DNA of 48,807 nt from Actinomycetes bacterium (GCA_021783215.1 JAJXUB010000005.1:1-48807); one strand, 5' to 3'. Positions 1-8,655 are shown, numbered from the stretch's first letter. Numbers and translations: made by a program. The notes: generated by a model from the sequence alone, not told the origin.

Positions 1-328
1 CCGGCTGCGGAGTCGGAGTCGGCTGGGGCTGCGGTGCGGGAGGCGCGGCTTCGGCCGGCGCCTCGGGTGTGGCCGCCGCGGACCCGCCGTCACCATCGCC
101 GATGACGGCGAGGTCGGCGCCGACGGGGACGGTCTCGTCCTCCTCGACGAGGATGGTGGTCAGGGTGCCGGCGACGGGTGAGGGGATCTCGGTGTCGACC
201 TTGTCGGTGGAGACCTCGAGGAGGGGCTCGTCGACGTCGACGTGGTCGCCGACGTTCTTCAGCCAGCGCGTGACGGTGCCCTCGGTGACGGACTCGCCGA
301 GGGCCGGCATGGTGACGCGTTCTGACAT
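1..328 (-). CDS. sucB: 2-oxo acid dehydrogenase E2 (dihydrolipoamide acyltransferase), N-terminal part
   Basis: This is the first part (about 109 residues) of the E2 core enzyme of a 2-oxoglutarate or pyruvate dehydrogenase complex. It moves acyl groups to CoA on a swinging lipoyl arm. Residues 1-77 form a lipoyl domain, with the lipoylated Lys in the motif [15 protein letters not shown] Pro/Ala/Thr/Gln-rich linker ([11 protein letters not shown]) follows and is cut by the window edge. The ATG at 328 has a good ribosome site (AAGGAGAAGG). It lies 42 bases downstream of the E3 gene lpdA on the same strand, so E3 and E2 are probably co-transcribed. The catalytic domain is outside the window, so SucB and a pyruvate-type E2 cannot be told apart here. 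Confidence 0.9.
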   Translation of the reverse strand, partial: MSERVTMPALGESVTEGTVTRWLKNVGDHVDVDEPLLEVSTDKVDTEIPSPVAGTLTTILVEEDETVPVGADLAVIGDGDGGSAAATPEAPAEAAPPAPQPQPTPTPQP

Positions 329-370
329 GGTCCTTCTCCTTGTCGGTGGTCAGGCCAATCCTGTCAAAGA

Positions 371-1750
371 TCAGCCGTGAGCGTGGAGGGGCTTGCCCGC
401 GAGGGCGAGGAAGGCCTCGCCGAGCGCTTCGTTCTGGGTCGGGTGGGCGTGGACGAGGGCGGCGACCTCGTCGGCATACGCACCCCAGTTGTAGATGAGC
501 TGCGCCTCGCCGACCTGCTCGCCCATGCGGGCGCCGATCATGTGGACCCCGAGGACCGGCCCGCCCTGGCGGCGGACGACCTTGACGAAGCCGCTGGTCC
601 GCAGGATCTGGGACTTTCCGTTGCCGCCGAGCGGGTAGGTGTAGGCGTCGACGTCCCCGAAGCGTTCGCGGGCCGCGGCCTCGGTGAGCCCGACGGAGGC
701 GACCTCGGGTGTGCAGTAGGTCACGCGGGGGATCCCGACGTCGTCGACCGGAACAGGGGACAGGCCGGCGATGTCCTCGGCGACGAAGATGCCCTGAGCG
801 AACCCTCGGTGCGCCAGCTGCGGCCCGGGCACGATGTCACCGACGGCGCGGACGCCGTCGACGCTCGTGCGGAGGCGCTCGTCGGTGACGACGTAGCCAC
901 GGTCCATGGCGACGCCGACCTCGTCGTACCCCAGGCCGTCGGTGACCGGTCCGCGGCCGACGGCGACGAGGAGGAGGTCGGCCTCCAGCGACTCACCGCC
1001 CTCGAGGGTGACGGTGACGGCGGCGTCCGTCTGCGTCGCACCGTCGAACCGGACGCCGGTGCGGATGGTGATCTTCCGCTTACGGAGCTCCCGTTCCAGG
1101 GTCCTGCTGATGTCCTCGTCCTCCGCCGCGACGAGCCGCGGCAGCGCCTCGACGATCGTCACGTCGGCACCGAACGACCTGAAGATGGAGGCGAACTCGA
1201 CGCCGATGACGCCGCCGCCGAGGACGACGACGCGGTCCGGGACCGCGTCGAGCCGCAGCGCCTCCTCGCTCGTGACGACCCGCCCCGCGATCTCGAGGCC
1301 GGGCAGGGTCCGGGCGGACGAGCCGGTCGCGAGGACGACGGCGCGGCCCGTGAGGACGCGCTCACCCACGGTGACCGTCGTCGGCGACGTGAGCCGGCCG
1401 CTCCCCGTGACGTACTCGACGGACCTTCCCGCGACGAGACCCTGGAGACCCTTGTAGAGCCGGGCGACGACCCCCTCCTGGTATCCGCGGACACCACCCA
1501 TGTCGATGGCGTCCAGGCTCGTCCGGACGCCGTATGCCGCTCCCTCCCGCGCCGTGTCGGCGACCTCGGCGGCGTGCAGGAGGGCCTTCGTCGGGATGCA
1601 TCCCTTATGGAGGCACGTCCCGCCGAGCTTGTCCTTCTCGACAAGGGCGACGGTGAGGCCCAGCTCGGCGGCGCGCAGCGCGCAGCTGTAGCCGCCGCTG
1701 CCCCCTCCGAGGATGACGACGTCGAACGCGGGATCGGCGGTGGCCGGCAT
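371..1750 (-). CDS. lpdA: dihydrolipoyl dehydrogenase (E3)
   Basis: This is the FAD flavoenzyme that reoxidises the dihydrolipoyl arm of E2 with NAD+. The 459-aa protein has an N-terminal FAD fold (GGGSGG, residues 15-20), the redox disulfide in GGTCLHKGCIPTK (Cys46, Cys51), a second Rossmann fold for NAD (VVVLGGGVIGVEF), a GD-containing FAD motif (VRAVGDIVPG) and the C-terminal catalytic His in HAHPTQNEALGEAF. The open frame runs further upstream, but the ATG at 1750 is preferred because AAGGAG lies 8 bases before it and the family begins just before the FAD motif. It precedes sucB on the same strand. Length and motifs are normal for the family. Confidence 0.95.
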   Translation of the reverse strand: MPATADPAFDVVILGGGSGGYSCALRAAELGLTVALVEKDKLGGTCLHKGCIPTKALLHAAEVADTAREGAAYGVRTSLDAIDMGGVRGYQEGVVARLYKGLQGLVAGRSVEYVTGSGRLTSPTTVTVGERVLTGRAVVLATGSSARTLPGLEIAGRVVTSEEALRLDAVPDRVVVLGGGVIGVEFASIFRSFGADVTIVEALPRLVAAEDEDISRTLERELRKRKITIRTGVRFDGATQTDAAVTVTLEGGESLEADLLLVAVGRGPVTDGLGYDEVGVAMDRGYVVTDERLRTSVDGVRAVGDIVPGPQLAHRGFAQGIFVAEDIAGLSPVPVDDVGIPRVTYCTPEVASVGLTEAAARERFGDVDAYTYPLGGNGKSQILRTSGFVKVVRRQGGPVLGVHMIGARMGEQVGEAQLIYNWGAYADEVAALVHAHPTQNEALGEAFLALAGKPLHAHG

Positions 1751-1819
1751 GGGGAGGTGCTCCTTGCGTGCAGTGGCGCGGTGCTTGCATCTTGTCACCT
1801 TCCAGGCGAGGGTTGGCCC

Positions 1820-2011
1820 ATGAGCAAGCCGGGCAAGCCCAAGGCCTCAGTGGTCCCCGACGATGTCAAGGCGAAGATGAAGGCGGCCCTGGAGAGGAAG
1901 CAGGCGCACGACGCCGGCGGTGACGGTGGCGAGCCCGGGGCCGGCTCGAAGGTCTCCCGTGAGCACGGGGCGGAGAGCTCGCAGAAGTCCTTCCGCCGCA
2001 AGAGCGGCTGA
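1820..2011 (+). CDS. DUF5302 family small protein
   Basis: This is a 63-residue, charged, probably soluble protein starting MSKPGKPKASVVPDDVKAK and rich in Lys, Arg, Gly and Ser toward the end (SQKSFRRKSG). It resembles the short actinobacterial DUF5302 proteins, whose function is unknown. The ATG at 1820 is chosen because the longer upstream open frame is antisense to lpdA and reads as low-complexity shadow. A purine-rich GGCGAGGG stands before it. It is divergent from lpdA and ends 6 bases before the convergent pepA stop. There is no signal peptide and no membrane segment. A DNA- or ribosome-associated role would fit the charge but is a guess. Confidence 0.75.
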   Translation: MSKPGKPKASVVPDDVKAKMKAALERKQAHDAGGDGGEPGAGSKVSREHGAESSQKSFRRKSG

Positions 2012-2017
2012 CGTCCC

Positions 2018-3559
2018 TCAGGCCGCGTACGACTCGATGAGCCGCAGCAGCGTCGCGAGCCCGAAGCCCGTGGCGCCCGTTCCCGTATGCCCGTACGCCG
2101 CCTTGGGGTTGTAGCCCGGCCCGGCCATGTCGATGTGAGCCCAGGCAGTCCCCTCGGCGACGAACTCCGCGAGGAACAGCCCGGCCGAGAGCATGCCGCC
2201 CTGGGCCTCCGCCTTGTGGGCGATGTCCGCCATCGGGGTGTCCAGGCTGGGGCGCTCGTCGTGCGGCAGCGGCATGACCCACATCGGCTCGCCCGAGCGC
2301 TGCGCCGCATCGAGAACGCGGTCACGGAGCCCTTCGTCGGTCCCCATGAGGCCGGCGATGCGCCGGCCCAGCGCGGTGACCTGCATCCCGGTGAGGGTGG
2401 CGATGTCGACGAGCGCGTCGGGCCTCCGCTCGCAGGCGAGGGCCATGCCGTCGGCGAGGCACATCCGGCCCTCGGCGTCCGGGTCGAGGATCTCGACGGT
2501 CATCCCGTTGTGCATCGTCACGACGTCGCCGGGACGTTGGCAGTTTCCGTCGATCATGTTCTCCGCGAGGCAGAGCCACGCGGTGACGGCGACGGGGATG
2601 GCGAGGTCGGCCGCGGCGAGGACGGCCCCCATGACGGTGGCGGCGCCGGCCATGTCGGCCTTCTCGACGACCATGCTGTCGATGGGCTTGATCCGGAGGC
2701 CACCGGAGTCGAACGTCACGCCCTTGCCGACGAGGGCGACGGAGGCCCTCGCCGTCGCCGGACGCCATGCGAGCTCGACGATCCGCGGCGGGTTCGCCGA
2801 CCCCTGTCCGACGCCGAGGATGCCGCCGCAGTGCAGCCGGGCAAGGGCCCTCTCGTCGAGGACCGTGACCGCGAGCTTGCCGCCGGTGAGGCCGGCCGAC
2901 GCGGAACGGGACTCCTGGCGGACGCGGGTGACGAACGTCGCCGGCGTGAGGAGGTTGGCCGGCGTGTTGACGAGGTCACGCACGAGCGCCCGGCGCCGGC
3001 CGAGTACCTCCGCGCGGGCGACGGCACCTCTGGCGTCGGCTCGGCGGCCACAGCCGGACGCGACCGTCACCGTGGCGATCCCTGGTCCCGTGGCGCGGCG
3101 CTCGTAGCGGTAGCACCCGGCGTACGCTCCCTCGGCGACGGCGCCGAGCGCGGCCGGACTGGGGCAGGGGAGGTCGACGACGACGCTGCCGGCCGTGCCG
3201 ACGAGGAGGCGCAGCGCCGCGCCGGCAGCTCGGCGGACCGCCTCATGGCCGGCCTCGACGCCCGTCCCGTCGCCCGGCCCCGTGCCGACGCCGTCGTCAC
3301 CGCCGAGGCCGGTGAGGACGACCGAGGCGGCCTTGACACCGGGGACGCCGACGAGGCGGACGACCTGGCCGGCGGAGCCGGTGAGATGCAGCGTCGCGAC
3401 GGCCCGCTGAAGGTGCTCGATGGTGGGTTGGGGGAGCTCACCCGACGTGACGACGGCCGGCGTCTCGCCGGCGGCCTGGAGACCGACGACGAGGGCGTGC
3501 ACCGCATACGAGTGCGAGGGTCGGGCGGCGAGCTTCAGGGAGGTCTTCGACGCGGTCAC
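2018..3559 (-). CDS. pepA: leucyl aminopeptidase (peptidase M17)
   Basis: This is a 513-aa cytosolic M17 aminopeptidase, a di-metal enzyme that removes N-terminal residues and often Cys-Gly from glutathione-like peptides. A variable N-terminal macro-like domain covers about residues 1-165. The catalytic domain carries the active-site Lys in VGKGVTFDSGG, DMAGAATVMG, and the metal/bicarbonate motif as DPDAEGRM. The usual signature is NTDAEGRL, so the leading Asn-Thr is Asp-Pro here, but the metal-binding Asp and Glu and the Arg remain. The start is GTG. A TAACCT -10 box ends 7 bases upstream, so the message is probably leaderless. It corresponds in position to mycobacterial pepB (Rv2213), beside gcvT. 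Confidence 0.93.
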   Translation of the reverse strand: MTASKTSLKLAARPSHSYAVHALVVGLQAAGETPAVVTSGELPQPTIEHLQRAVATLHLTGSAGQVVRLVGVPGVKAASVVLTGLGGDDGVGTGPGDGTGVEAGHEAVRRAAGAALRLLVGTAGSVVVDLPCPSPAALGAVAEGAYAGCYRYERRATGPGIATVTVASGCGRRADARGAVARAEVLGRRRALVRDLVNTPANLLTPATFVTRVRQESRSASAGLTGGKLAVTVLDERALARLHCGGILGVGQGSANPPRIVELAWRPATARASVALVGKGVTFDSGGLRIKPIDSMVVEKADMAGAATVMGAVLAAADLAIPVAVTAWLCLAENMIDGNCQRPGDVVTMHNGMTVEILDPDAEGRMCLADGMALACERRPDALVDIATLTGMQVTALGRRIAGLMGTDEGLRDRVLDAAQRSGEPMWVMPLPHDERPSLDTPMADIAHKAEAQGGMLSAGLFLAEFVAEGTAWAHIDMAGPGYNPKAAYGHTGTGATGFGLATLLRLIESYAA

Positions 3560-3565
3560 CCGTGG

Positions 3566-3590
3566 AGGTTATCGCCGCGCGCGGTAGCGT
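3566..3590. promoter_or_regulatory. divergent leaderless promoters of pepA and gcvT
   Basis: The 37 bases between the two start codons hold a -10 box for each gene: TAACCT on - (3571 to 3566), 7 bases before the pepA GTG, and TAGCGT on + (3585-3590), 7 bases before the gcvT ATG. Neither gene has a ribosome-binding site, so both transcripts would begin at or next to the start codon. Confidence 0.55.
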
Positions 3591-3596
3591 CGGTCC

Positions 3597-4706
3597 ATGA
3601 CCGACGATGCTCTCCTGCGCTCCCCGCTCCACGACCGGCACGTCGCCCTTGGCGCGAAGATGGCCGACTTCGGCGGTTGGGAGATGCCCATCGAGTATCC
3701 GGGCGGTGGCGTCGTCCGCGAGCACACGGCCGTCCGGACGGGCGTCGGGCTCTTCGACGTGTCCCACCTCGGCAAGGCCCGCGTCAGCGGACCTGGCGCG
3801 GCCGAGTTCGTCAACCGCTGCCTCACCAACGACCTGCGCCGGATCGGGCCCGGCAAGGCGCAGTACACGTTGTGCTGCGACGAGAACGGTGGCACCGTCG
3901 ACGACCTCATCCAGTACCTCCACGGCGATGACGACGTCTTTCTCATCCCCAACGCGGCCAACACCGCCACGGTCGTCGACCTGCTCAAAGCGGCGGCCCC
4001 CGACGGCATCACCGTCGAGAACCTCCACGACCGCTACGGCGTCATCGCCGTCCAGGGAAGGAAGTCCGACGAGGTCCTGCGCACCCTCGGCCTGCCCGTC
4101 GACATGGAGTACATGTCGTTCGTGCAGACGCAGTGGCGCGGCCGACCCGTCATGGTCCTCCGGTCCGGCTACACGGGGGAGCGCGGCTACGAGCTGGTCC
4201 CGGCCTGGGACGACGCCGGCCCACTGTGGGACGCGCTCATGGAGGCTCTGGAGCCGTATGCCGGCCTGCCGTGCGGGCTCGGGGCCCGAGACACCCTTCG
4301 TACGGAGATGGGCTACCCGCTCCACGGGAACGACCTGTCCCGGTCGATCAGCCCGGTCATGGCCGGGGCCTCGTGGGCGGTCGGCTGGGACAAGCCGGAG
4401 TTCTGGGGGCGTTCGGCGGTGACGCAGCAGCGGGCGGAGAAGACCGGGCGCCTCTCACGAGGTCTCCTCGCCACCGACAGGGGCATCCCGCGGCCGCACT
4501 GTCCGGTCACCTCGGCCGACGGGGCCGTCGTCGGCGAGGTCACGTCCGGGACGTTCAGCCCGACGCTGAAGCAGGGGATCGCCCTCGCGCTCCTCGACCG
4601 GTCGGTCGCCATCGGCGACGAGGTGGTCATCGACGTGCGTGGGCGCGCCGTCGCCGCGACGGTGACCAAGCCGCCCTTCGTCGCCGTCGGCGTCCGGGAG
4701 AGCTGA
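3597..4706 (+). CDS. gcvT: glycine cleavage system T protein (aminomethyltransferase)
   Basis: This 369-aa protein is the T subunit of the glycine cleavage system. It takes the aminomethyl group from lipoylated H protein and, with tetrahydrofolate, gives 5,10-methylene-THF and ammonia. The N-terminal sequence [32 protein letters not shown] and the folate-domain stretch [10 protein letters not shown] are typical, and the C-terminal barrel ends [14 protein letters not shown]. The length is normal. The other glycine cleavage genes are not in the window. The ATG follows a TAGCGT -10 box by 7 bases, which suggests a leaderless message. It is divergent from pepA, as in mycobacteria (Rv2211c/Rv2213 region). 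Confidence 0.95.
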   Translation: MTDDALLRSPLHDRHVALGAKMADFGGWEMPIEYPGGGVVREHTAVRTGVGLFDVSHLGKARVSGPGAAEFVNRCLTNDLRRIGPGKAQYTLCCDENGGTVDDLIQYLHGDDDVFLIPNAANTATVVDLLKAAAPDGITVENLHDRYGVIAVQGRKSDEVLRTLGLPVDMEYMSFVQTQWRGRPVMVLRSGYTGERGYELVPAWDDAGPLWDALMEALEPYAGLPCGLGARDTLRTEMGYPLHGNDLSRSISPVMAGASWAVGWDKPEFWGRSAVTQQRAEKTGRLSRGLLATDRGIPRPHCPVTSADGAVVGEVTSGTFSPTLKQGIALALLDRSVAIGDEVVIDVRGRAVAATVTKPPFVAVGVRES

Positions 4707-4718
4707 AGGGAGGTCGGC

Positions 4719-4931
4719 GTGGCCGACGCATGGACGTGGCGCTACCTCGACGCGGACGGCGCCGAGCTGTCCGGCGACGCGCTGACGACGACGGCCTTCC
4801 CGACCCAGGTCGACGCGGAGGCGTGGCTTTCGGAGTCCTGGGTCGACCTCGCCGACGAGGACGTCGACGCCGTCACGCTCCTCCGCGACGGTGAGGTCGT
4901 CTACGGCCCGATGAGCCTGGGAACCGCCTGA
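4719..4931 (+). CDS. conserved actinobacterial protein, 70 aa
   Basis: This is a short acidic soluble protein (MADAWTWRYLDADG start). It has many Asp/Glu, and a middle segment (DAEAWLSESWVDLADEDVDA) followed by a VTLLRDGEVVYGPM strand. The layout looks like a small alpha/beta domain. The GTG at 4719 is supported by GAAGGGAGG just upstream. It lies 12 bases after gcvT on the same strand, so the two form an operon. It is a conserved hypothetical found next to gcvT or DUF3043 genes in Actinobacteria. I do not recognise a function. Confidence 0.75.
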   Translation: MADAWTWRYLDADGAELSGDALTTTAFPTQVDAEAWLSESWVDLADEDVDAVTLLRDGEVVYGPMSLGTA

Positions 4932-4950
4932 CGCGTCGGTCGCATCGGCG

Positions 4951-5553
4951 TCAGAGGACGGTCTGCCCGCGCTGGACGAGGGGTTTCGGCATCCGGAGGC
5001 GGCGCATGTTGAGCGCCCGCATGACGGCATAGGACGCGCCCCCCCGCGGGACGGAACCGGCGCCGAACGTGGCGATGATGCCCTGTTTGATGCCTCGCCA
5101 CATGAGCCACGAGTCGACGATGGCGGCGATGAGGATCGCATACATGAACAGGGTCACGAGGAAGACGGCCCAGGCGAACCACTTCTCCAGCACGGTTCCC
5201 GCCAGGACAAGGATCATGACGGGCAGGAGGAACTCGCCGACGCTCCGGCGCGAGTCGACGCGGTCGCGGATGTAGCGGCGGACCGGGCCCTTGTCCCGCG
5301 GCGGCAGGTAACGGTCGTCGCCGGTCACCATGGCCTGCCGCGTCCGCAGCTGCGCGTCGTGACGCTTGGCCCGGTCGGTGTCCCGCGCGGCCTTGCGGTC
5401 GGTCACGACGAGTGGCTGCCGGCGGGCCGCCTCCTGCTCGCGGCGTTTCGGCGTCGGACGGTTCTTCGCCCCCTCGCGCTGCTGATGGTCCGCGGGCGCG
5501 GTGGCGGGCGCCTCGCCCTGGGTCTTGTCCTTGCGTCCGAACACGGGCGTCAT
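4951..5553 (-). CDS. DUF3043 family membrane protein
   Basis: This 200-aa protein has a long charged cytosolic N-terminus (residues 1-100, with basic stretches such as PTPKRREQEAARR and DRKAARDTDRAKRHDAQ). Two hydrophobic helices follow (about 110-125 and 130-150: VGEFLLPVMILVLAG and WAVFLVTLFMYAILI), then a basic tail. It matches DUF3043, the family of mycobacterial Rv2206, which sits at the same place in the conserved order. The ATG at 5553 overlaps one copy of the CGTATGCC repeat, and GGGGGAG upstream can serve as ribosome site. Its function is unknown. Homologues lie beside ErpA and glycerate-kinase genes. Confidence 0.85.
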   Translation of the reverse strand: MTPVFGRKDKTQGEAPATAPADHQQREGAKNRPTPKRREQEAARRQPLVVTDRKAARDTDRAKRHDAQLRTRQAMVTGDDRYLPPRDKGPVRRYIRDRVDSRRSVGEFLLPVMILVLAGTVLEKWFAWAVFLVTLFMYAILIAAIVDSWLMWRGIKQGIIATFGAGSVPRGGASYAVMRALNMRRLRMPKPLVQRGQTVL

Positions 5554-5585
5554 CGTATGCCGTCCGTCTCCCCCGCCCGCGTCGC

Positions 5586-5592
5586 TAGTGTG
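5586..5592. promoter_or_regulatory. overlapping divergent -10 boxes (M20 dipeptidase / DUF3043)
   Basis: TAGTGT on + (5586-5591) ends 9 bases before the GTG of the dipeptidase. The same bases read CACACT on - and could serve the DUF3043 gene, giving it a leader of about 30 bases that includes GGGGGAG. If both are used, the two promoters exclude each other. Confidence 0.4.
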
Positions 5593-5599
5593 TTGCGCC

Positions 5600-6967
5600 G
5601 TGACCGACGACATTCTCTCTCCCGCTGACATCTCCACTCTTCGCGACCGGGTGCACGCCCTCCTGCCGACGCTGCGCACGGACCTCGAGGCGCTCGCCCG
5701 CATCCCGAGCGTCAGCCTCTCGGCGTTCGACCAGGCCCGGGTCGACGAGAGCGCCGACGCGGTCGCCGCCCTGTTCCGGGCCGAAGGGCTCGACGTCGAG
5801 ATCGTCCGCGAGGGCGGCCGTCCGGCCGTCCTCGGCCACCTCGACGGGCCTCCCGGGGCCCCGACGGTTCTCCTCTACGCCCACCACGACGTCCAGCCCA
5901 CGGGCGAGGCAACCCTCTGGGACAGCCCGCCGTTCGAGCCGACCGAAAGGGCCGGTCGCCTCTACGGGCGGGGCGTCGCCGATGACAAGGCCGGTATCAC
6001 GGTCCACCTGGCCGCGCTCCGGGCCCTCACGGGCGCCCTTCCGGTCGGCATCAAGATCTTCATCGAGGGTGAGGAGGAGATCGGCTCGGACTCCCTGCCG
6101 GCCATCCTCCAGCGGCACCGGAACAAGCTGAGCGCGGACGCCATCGTCCTCGCCGACTCCGGCAACTGGGAGATCGGCACACCCGCCCTGACGACGACGC
6201 TGCGGGGCCTCGTCCGGGTCGTCGTCACGGTCCGAACCCTCGACCACGCGATCCACTCGGGCATGTTCGGCGGCGCGGTCCCCGATGCCCTGACGACGCT
6301 CATCCGGCTCATCTCGACTCTCCACGACGAGCACGGAAACCTGACGGTCGAAGGGCTCAAGCGCGGGACGGCGGCCGACCTCGCCTACGACGAGGCTCGG
6401 CTGCGCCGCGAGTCCGGCATGCTCGGGGGGACCCAGGTCATCGGCACCGAGGGCTCGATCCTCACCCGCCTGTGGAACCTCCCGTCCATGACAACGATCG
6501 GCATGGACGTGCCGAGCGTCGACGAGTCCTCCAACACCCTGCTCGCCTCCGCCAGGGCGAAGCTGTCCATGCGGATCGCGCCCGACGAGCGTGCCGCCGA
6601 CGGCGTCGCCGCGCTCGAGCGGCATCTGCGCGCCCACGTCCCGTGGGGGGCCGAGGTGGACATCGTGCTCGACGACACCGGCGAAGGGTTCGCCGCCGAC
6701 GTCGACGGGCCCATGTACGACCAGGCCCGGGCCGCGTTCCGCGACGCGTGGGGTGTCGAGCCGGTGGACGCGGGCGTCGGTGGGTCCATCCCGTTCGTCG
6801 CCGCCTTCGCCGAGCAGTTCCCCCAGGCGGCCCTGCTCGTCACCGGCGTCGAGGACCCCGACAGCCGGGCCCACGGCGCCAACGAGAGCCTTCATCTCGA
6901 CGAGTGGGAACGGGCGTGCGTCGCCGAGGCGGTCCTGCTCGCCCGCATCGGAGCCCTGCCCCGCTGA
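5600..6967 (+). CDS. M20/M25/M40 family metallo-dipeptidase
   Basis: This 455-aa zinc peptidase of the ArgE/DapE/CPG2 family cleaves dipeptides or N-acyl amino acids in the cytosol. Metal-binding motifs appear in order: YAHHDVQP (about residues 93-100), GRGVADDKAG with the bridging Asp, EGEEEIGS with the catalytic and metal Glu pair, and the terminal His in HGANESLH. A lid domain lies around residues 200-320. The GTG at 5600 starts VTDDILSP. The frame extends upstream, but a TAGTGT -10 box at 5586-5591 places the transcript start near this GTG. Glycerate kinase follows after 17 bases with a clear ribosome site, which suggests a two-gene operon. The substrate cannot be read from sequence. Confidence 0.9.
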   Translation: MTDDILSPADISTLRDRVHALLPTLRTDLEALARIPSVSLSAFDQARVDESADAVAALFRAEGLDVEIVREGGRPAVLGHLDGPPGAPTVLLYAHHDVQPTGEATLWDSPPFEPTERAGRLYGRGVADDKAGITVHLAALRALTGALPVGIKIFIEGEEEIGSDSLPAILQRHRNKLSADAIVLADSGNWEIGTPALTTTLRGLVRVVVTVRTLDHAIHSGMFGGAVPDALTTLIRLISTLHDEHGNLTVEGLKRGTAADLAYDEARLRRESGMLGGTQVIGTEGSILTRLWNLPSMTTIGMDVPSVDESSNTLLASARAKLSMRIAPDERAADGVAALERHLRAHVPWGAEVDIVLDDTGEGFAADVDGPMYDQARAAFRDAWGVEPVDAGVGGSIPFVAAFAEQFPQAALLVTGVEDPDSRAHGANESLHLDEWERACVAEAVLLARIGALPR

Positions 6968-6984
6968 GCCGGAAGGTCCCTCCC

Positions 6985-8154
6985 GTGCGCGTGCTCATCG
7001 CCCCGGACTGCTTCACGGGGACCCTGACCGCCGAACAGGCCGCCGTCGCGATCGCCGACGGGTGGCGCGACGGTGCCCCGCACGACGTCCTCACCCTGCG
7101 GCCGCTGTCCGACGGCGGACCCGGGTTCCTCGACGTCCTCTCCGACGCCCTGGCCGGGGAGGTGATCGTCGTCCCGGTGTCCGACCCGCTGGGCCGCACG
7201 GTGCCCGCGACCGTCCTCCTCGTCGCGGAGGGCGGGCGGCGGACCGCCTACGTCGAGAGTGCCCAGGCGTGCGGGCTCCATCTGCTCCTTCCCGAGGAGC
7301 GCGACCCCGCCCACACGACGACGACCGGGGTGGGCGAGATGGTCGCCGCGGCCGTCGACGCCGGGGCGACCCGCGTCGTCGTCGGACTCGGCGGCAGCGC
7401 GACCAACGACGCCGGCGCGGGCCTTCTGTCGGCGCTCGGCGCCGGCCCGCCCGAACGGCTCGGCCGTGGCGGGCTCGCGCTCGCGGACGTCACCGTCCAC
7501 GACGTCGCCGGGCTGCCCGCGGTCCTCGACCGCCTGCGCGGCGTCGAGCTCGTCGTTGCGACGGACGTCGACAACCCCCTGCTTGGGCTCGACGGTGCGA
7601 CGGCGACGTATGCCGCGCAGAAGGGCGCGGGGCCCGAGACGGCTCAGACGCTCGAGGGGAGCATCGGGCACCTCGTCGACGTCGTCGCACGGGTGCACGC
7701 GCCGGCGACCGACCTCCTGACGGGCAGACCACGACGTGTGGAGCGCGAGCCCGGTGCCGGGGCCGCCGGCGGCCTCGGCTGGGCACTCATGCTGCTCGGC
7801 GGGCACCGGGTCAGCGGCGTCGCCACCGTCCTGGAGGCCGTCGGTTTCGCCGACCTCCTGGCCAGCCACGACATCGTCGTCACCGGGGAGGGACGCCTCG
7901 ACTGGAACAGCCTGCGCGGCAAGGTCGTCTCCGGGGTCGCCGAGGCCGCGCTCGGCGCCGCCGTGCCGACCGTCGTCATCGCCGGGCAGGTGCTCGTCGG
8001 GCGCCGGGAGACGATGGCCGCCGGGCTGTCCGGCACCTATGCCGTCGCCGCCACTGCGGAGGAGCTCGATGCGAGCCTCCTCGACCCGGTCGGCGCCCTG
8101 CGTGCCCGGACCCGCAGGGTCGCCGCGACGTGGTCGCCCGGCGGCGGCGCGTGA
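6985..8154 (+). CDS. glycerate kinase, type I (GarK/GlxK family)
   Basis: This 389-aa kinase phosphorylates D-glycerate (usually to 2-phosphoglycerate in this family), feeding glycerate into lower glycolysis. Typical motifs are VLIAPDCFTGTLTA at the N-terminus, RPLSDGGPGFLDVL, GLGGSATNDAGAG, ATDVDNPLLG, EPGAGAAGGLGWAL and VVTGEGRLDWNS. The C-terminal stretch VVIAGQVLVGRRE is less close to the usual GK...GR form. The GTG at 6985 has GGAAGG upstream. It corresponds to Rv2205c in the conserved order, just upstream of the ErpA-type gene. The motifs and full length make the call secure. The exact phosphorylation position is inferred from family. Confidence 0.93.
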   Translation: MRVLIAPDCFTGTLTAEQAAVAIADGWRDGAPHDVLTLRPLSDGGPGFLDVLSDALAGEVIVVPVSDPLGRTVPATVLLVAEGGRRTAYVESAQACGLHLLLPEERDPAHTTTTGVGEMVAAAVDAGATRVVVGLGGSATNDAGAGLLSALGAGPPERLGRGGLALADVTVHDVAGLPAVLDRLRGVELVVATDVDNPLLGLDGATATYAAQKGAGPETAQTLEGSIGHLVDVVARVHAPATDLLTGRPRRVEREPGAGAAGGLGWALMLLGGHRVSGVATVLEAVGFADLLASHDIVVTGEGRLDWNSLRGKVVSGVAEAALGAAVPTVVIAGQVLVGRRETMAAGLSGTYAVAATAEELDASLLDPVGALRARTRRVAATWSPGGGA

Positions 8155-8179
8155 CGGCATCAGGAAGGCGACGTATTGT
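8151..8179 (+). promoter_or_regulatory. candidate sigma-A promoter of erpA
   Basis: GTGACG (8151-8156) and TATTGT (8174-8179) are 17 bases apart, close to a housekeeping consensus. A transcript would start near 8186 and carry a leader of about 84 bases that ends in GAAGGATG before the erpA ATG. The -35 box overlaps the last codons of glycerate kinase. Confidence 0.5.
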
Positions 8180-8269
8180 GGGCCACCCGGAACAACCCGC
8201 GACTGCCATGGGTTGGACCATGCGGCCGCCACGGCGCGGCACCCGACGACATCGAAGGATGCGTGAGAC

Positions 8270-8644
8270 ATGAGCGAGCAGCTCGACACCCAGGTCGCCG
8301 AGCCGGCCACGACCGCCGGCCACGGCGTCATCCTCACCGAGGCGGCCGCGGCCAAGGTCCGAGCCCTCCTCCAGCAGGAGGGACGCGACGACCTGCGCCT
8401 GCGGGTCGGGGTGCAGCCTGGCGGCTGTTCCGGCCTGATCTACCAGCTCTACTTCGACGAGCGCACGCTCGACGGTGACCTCGTCCACGACTTCGACGGC
8501 GTCGAGGTCGTCGTCGACCGGATGAGCGCGCCCTACCTCGACGGGGCGAGCATCGACTTCGCCGACACGATCGAGAAGCAGGGCTTCACGATCGACAACC
8601 CGAATGCGACGTCCTCCTGCGCCTGCGGGGACTCCTTCAGCTGA
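8270..8644 (+). CDS. erpA: iron-sulfur cluster insertion protein ErpA (HesB/IscA family)
   Basis: This 124-aa A-type carrier delivers [4Fe-4S] or [2Fe-2S] clusters to apoproteins. The three cluster-binding cysteines are present: Cys53 in QPGGCSG and Cys117/Cys119 in the C-terminal SSCACGDSF. The first 18 residues are a variable extension, and the HesB core begins at VILTEAAAAKV. It matches Rv2204c, which sits at the same point of the conserved gene order near the ctaC and qcr genes. The nearby respiratory chain, with its Rieske protein, is one possible client (inference). The start is supported by GAAGGATG upstream. The gene ends before a strong terminator shared with the convergent neighbour. 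Confidence 0.95.
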   Translation: MSEQLDTQVAEPATTAGHGVILTEAAAAKVRALLQQEGRDDLRLRVGVQPGGCSGLIYQLYFDERTLDGDLVHDFDGVEVVVDRMSAPYLDGASIDFADTIEKQGFTIDNPNATSSCACGDSFS

Positions 8645-8655
8645 CCGATCCGGTC

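Noticed and set aside
2087-3931. Long plus-strand open frame across pepA and gcvT
   Set aside because: It is antisense to pepA and out of frame with gcvT, with only low-complexity charged sequence.
5501-5599. Upstream extension of the M20 peptidase to an ATG at 5501
   Set aside because: The extra 33 residues overlap the DUF3043 gene, have no family match and lie upstream of the -10 box at 5586-5591.
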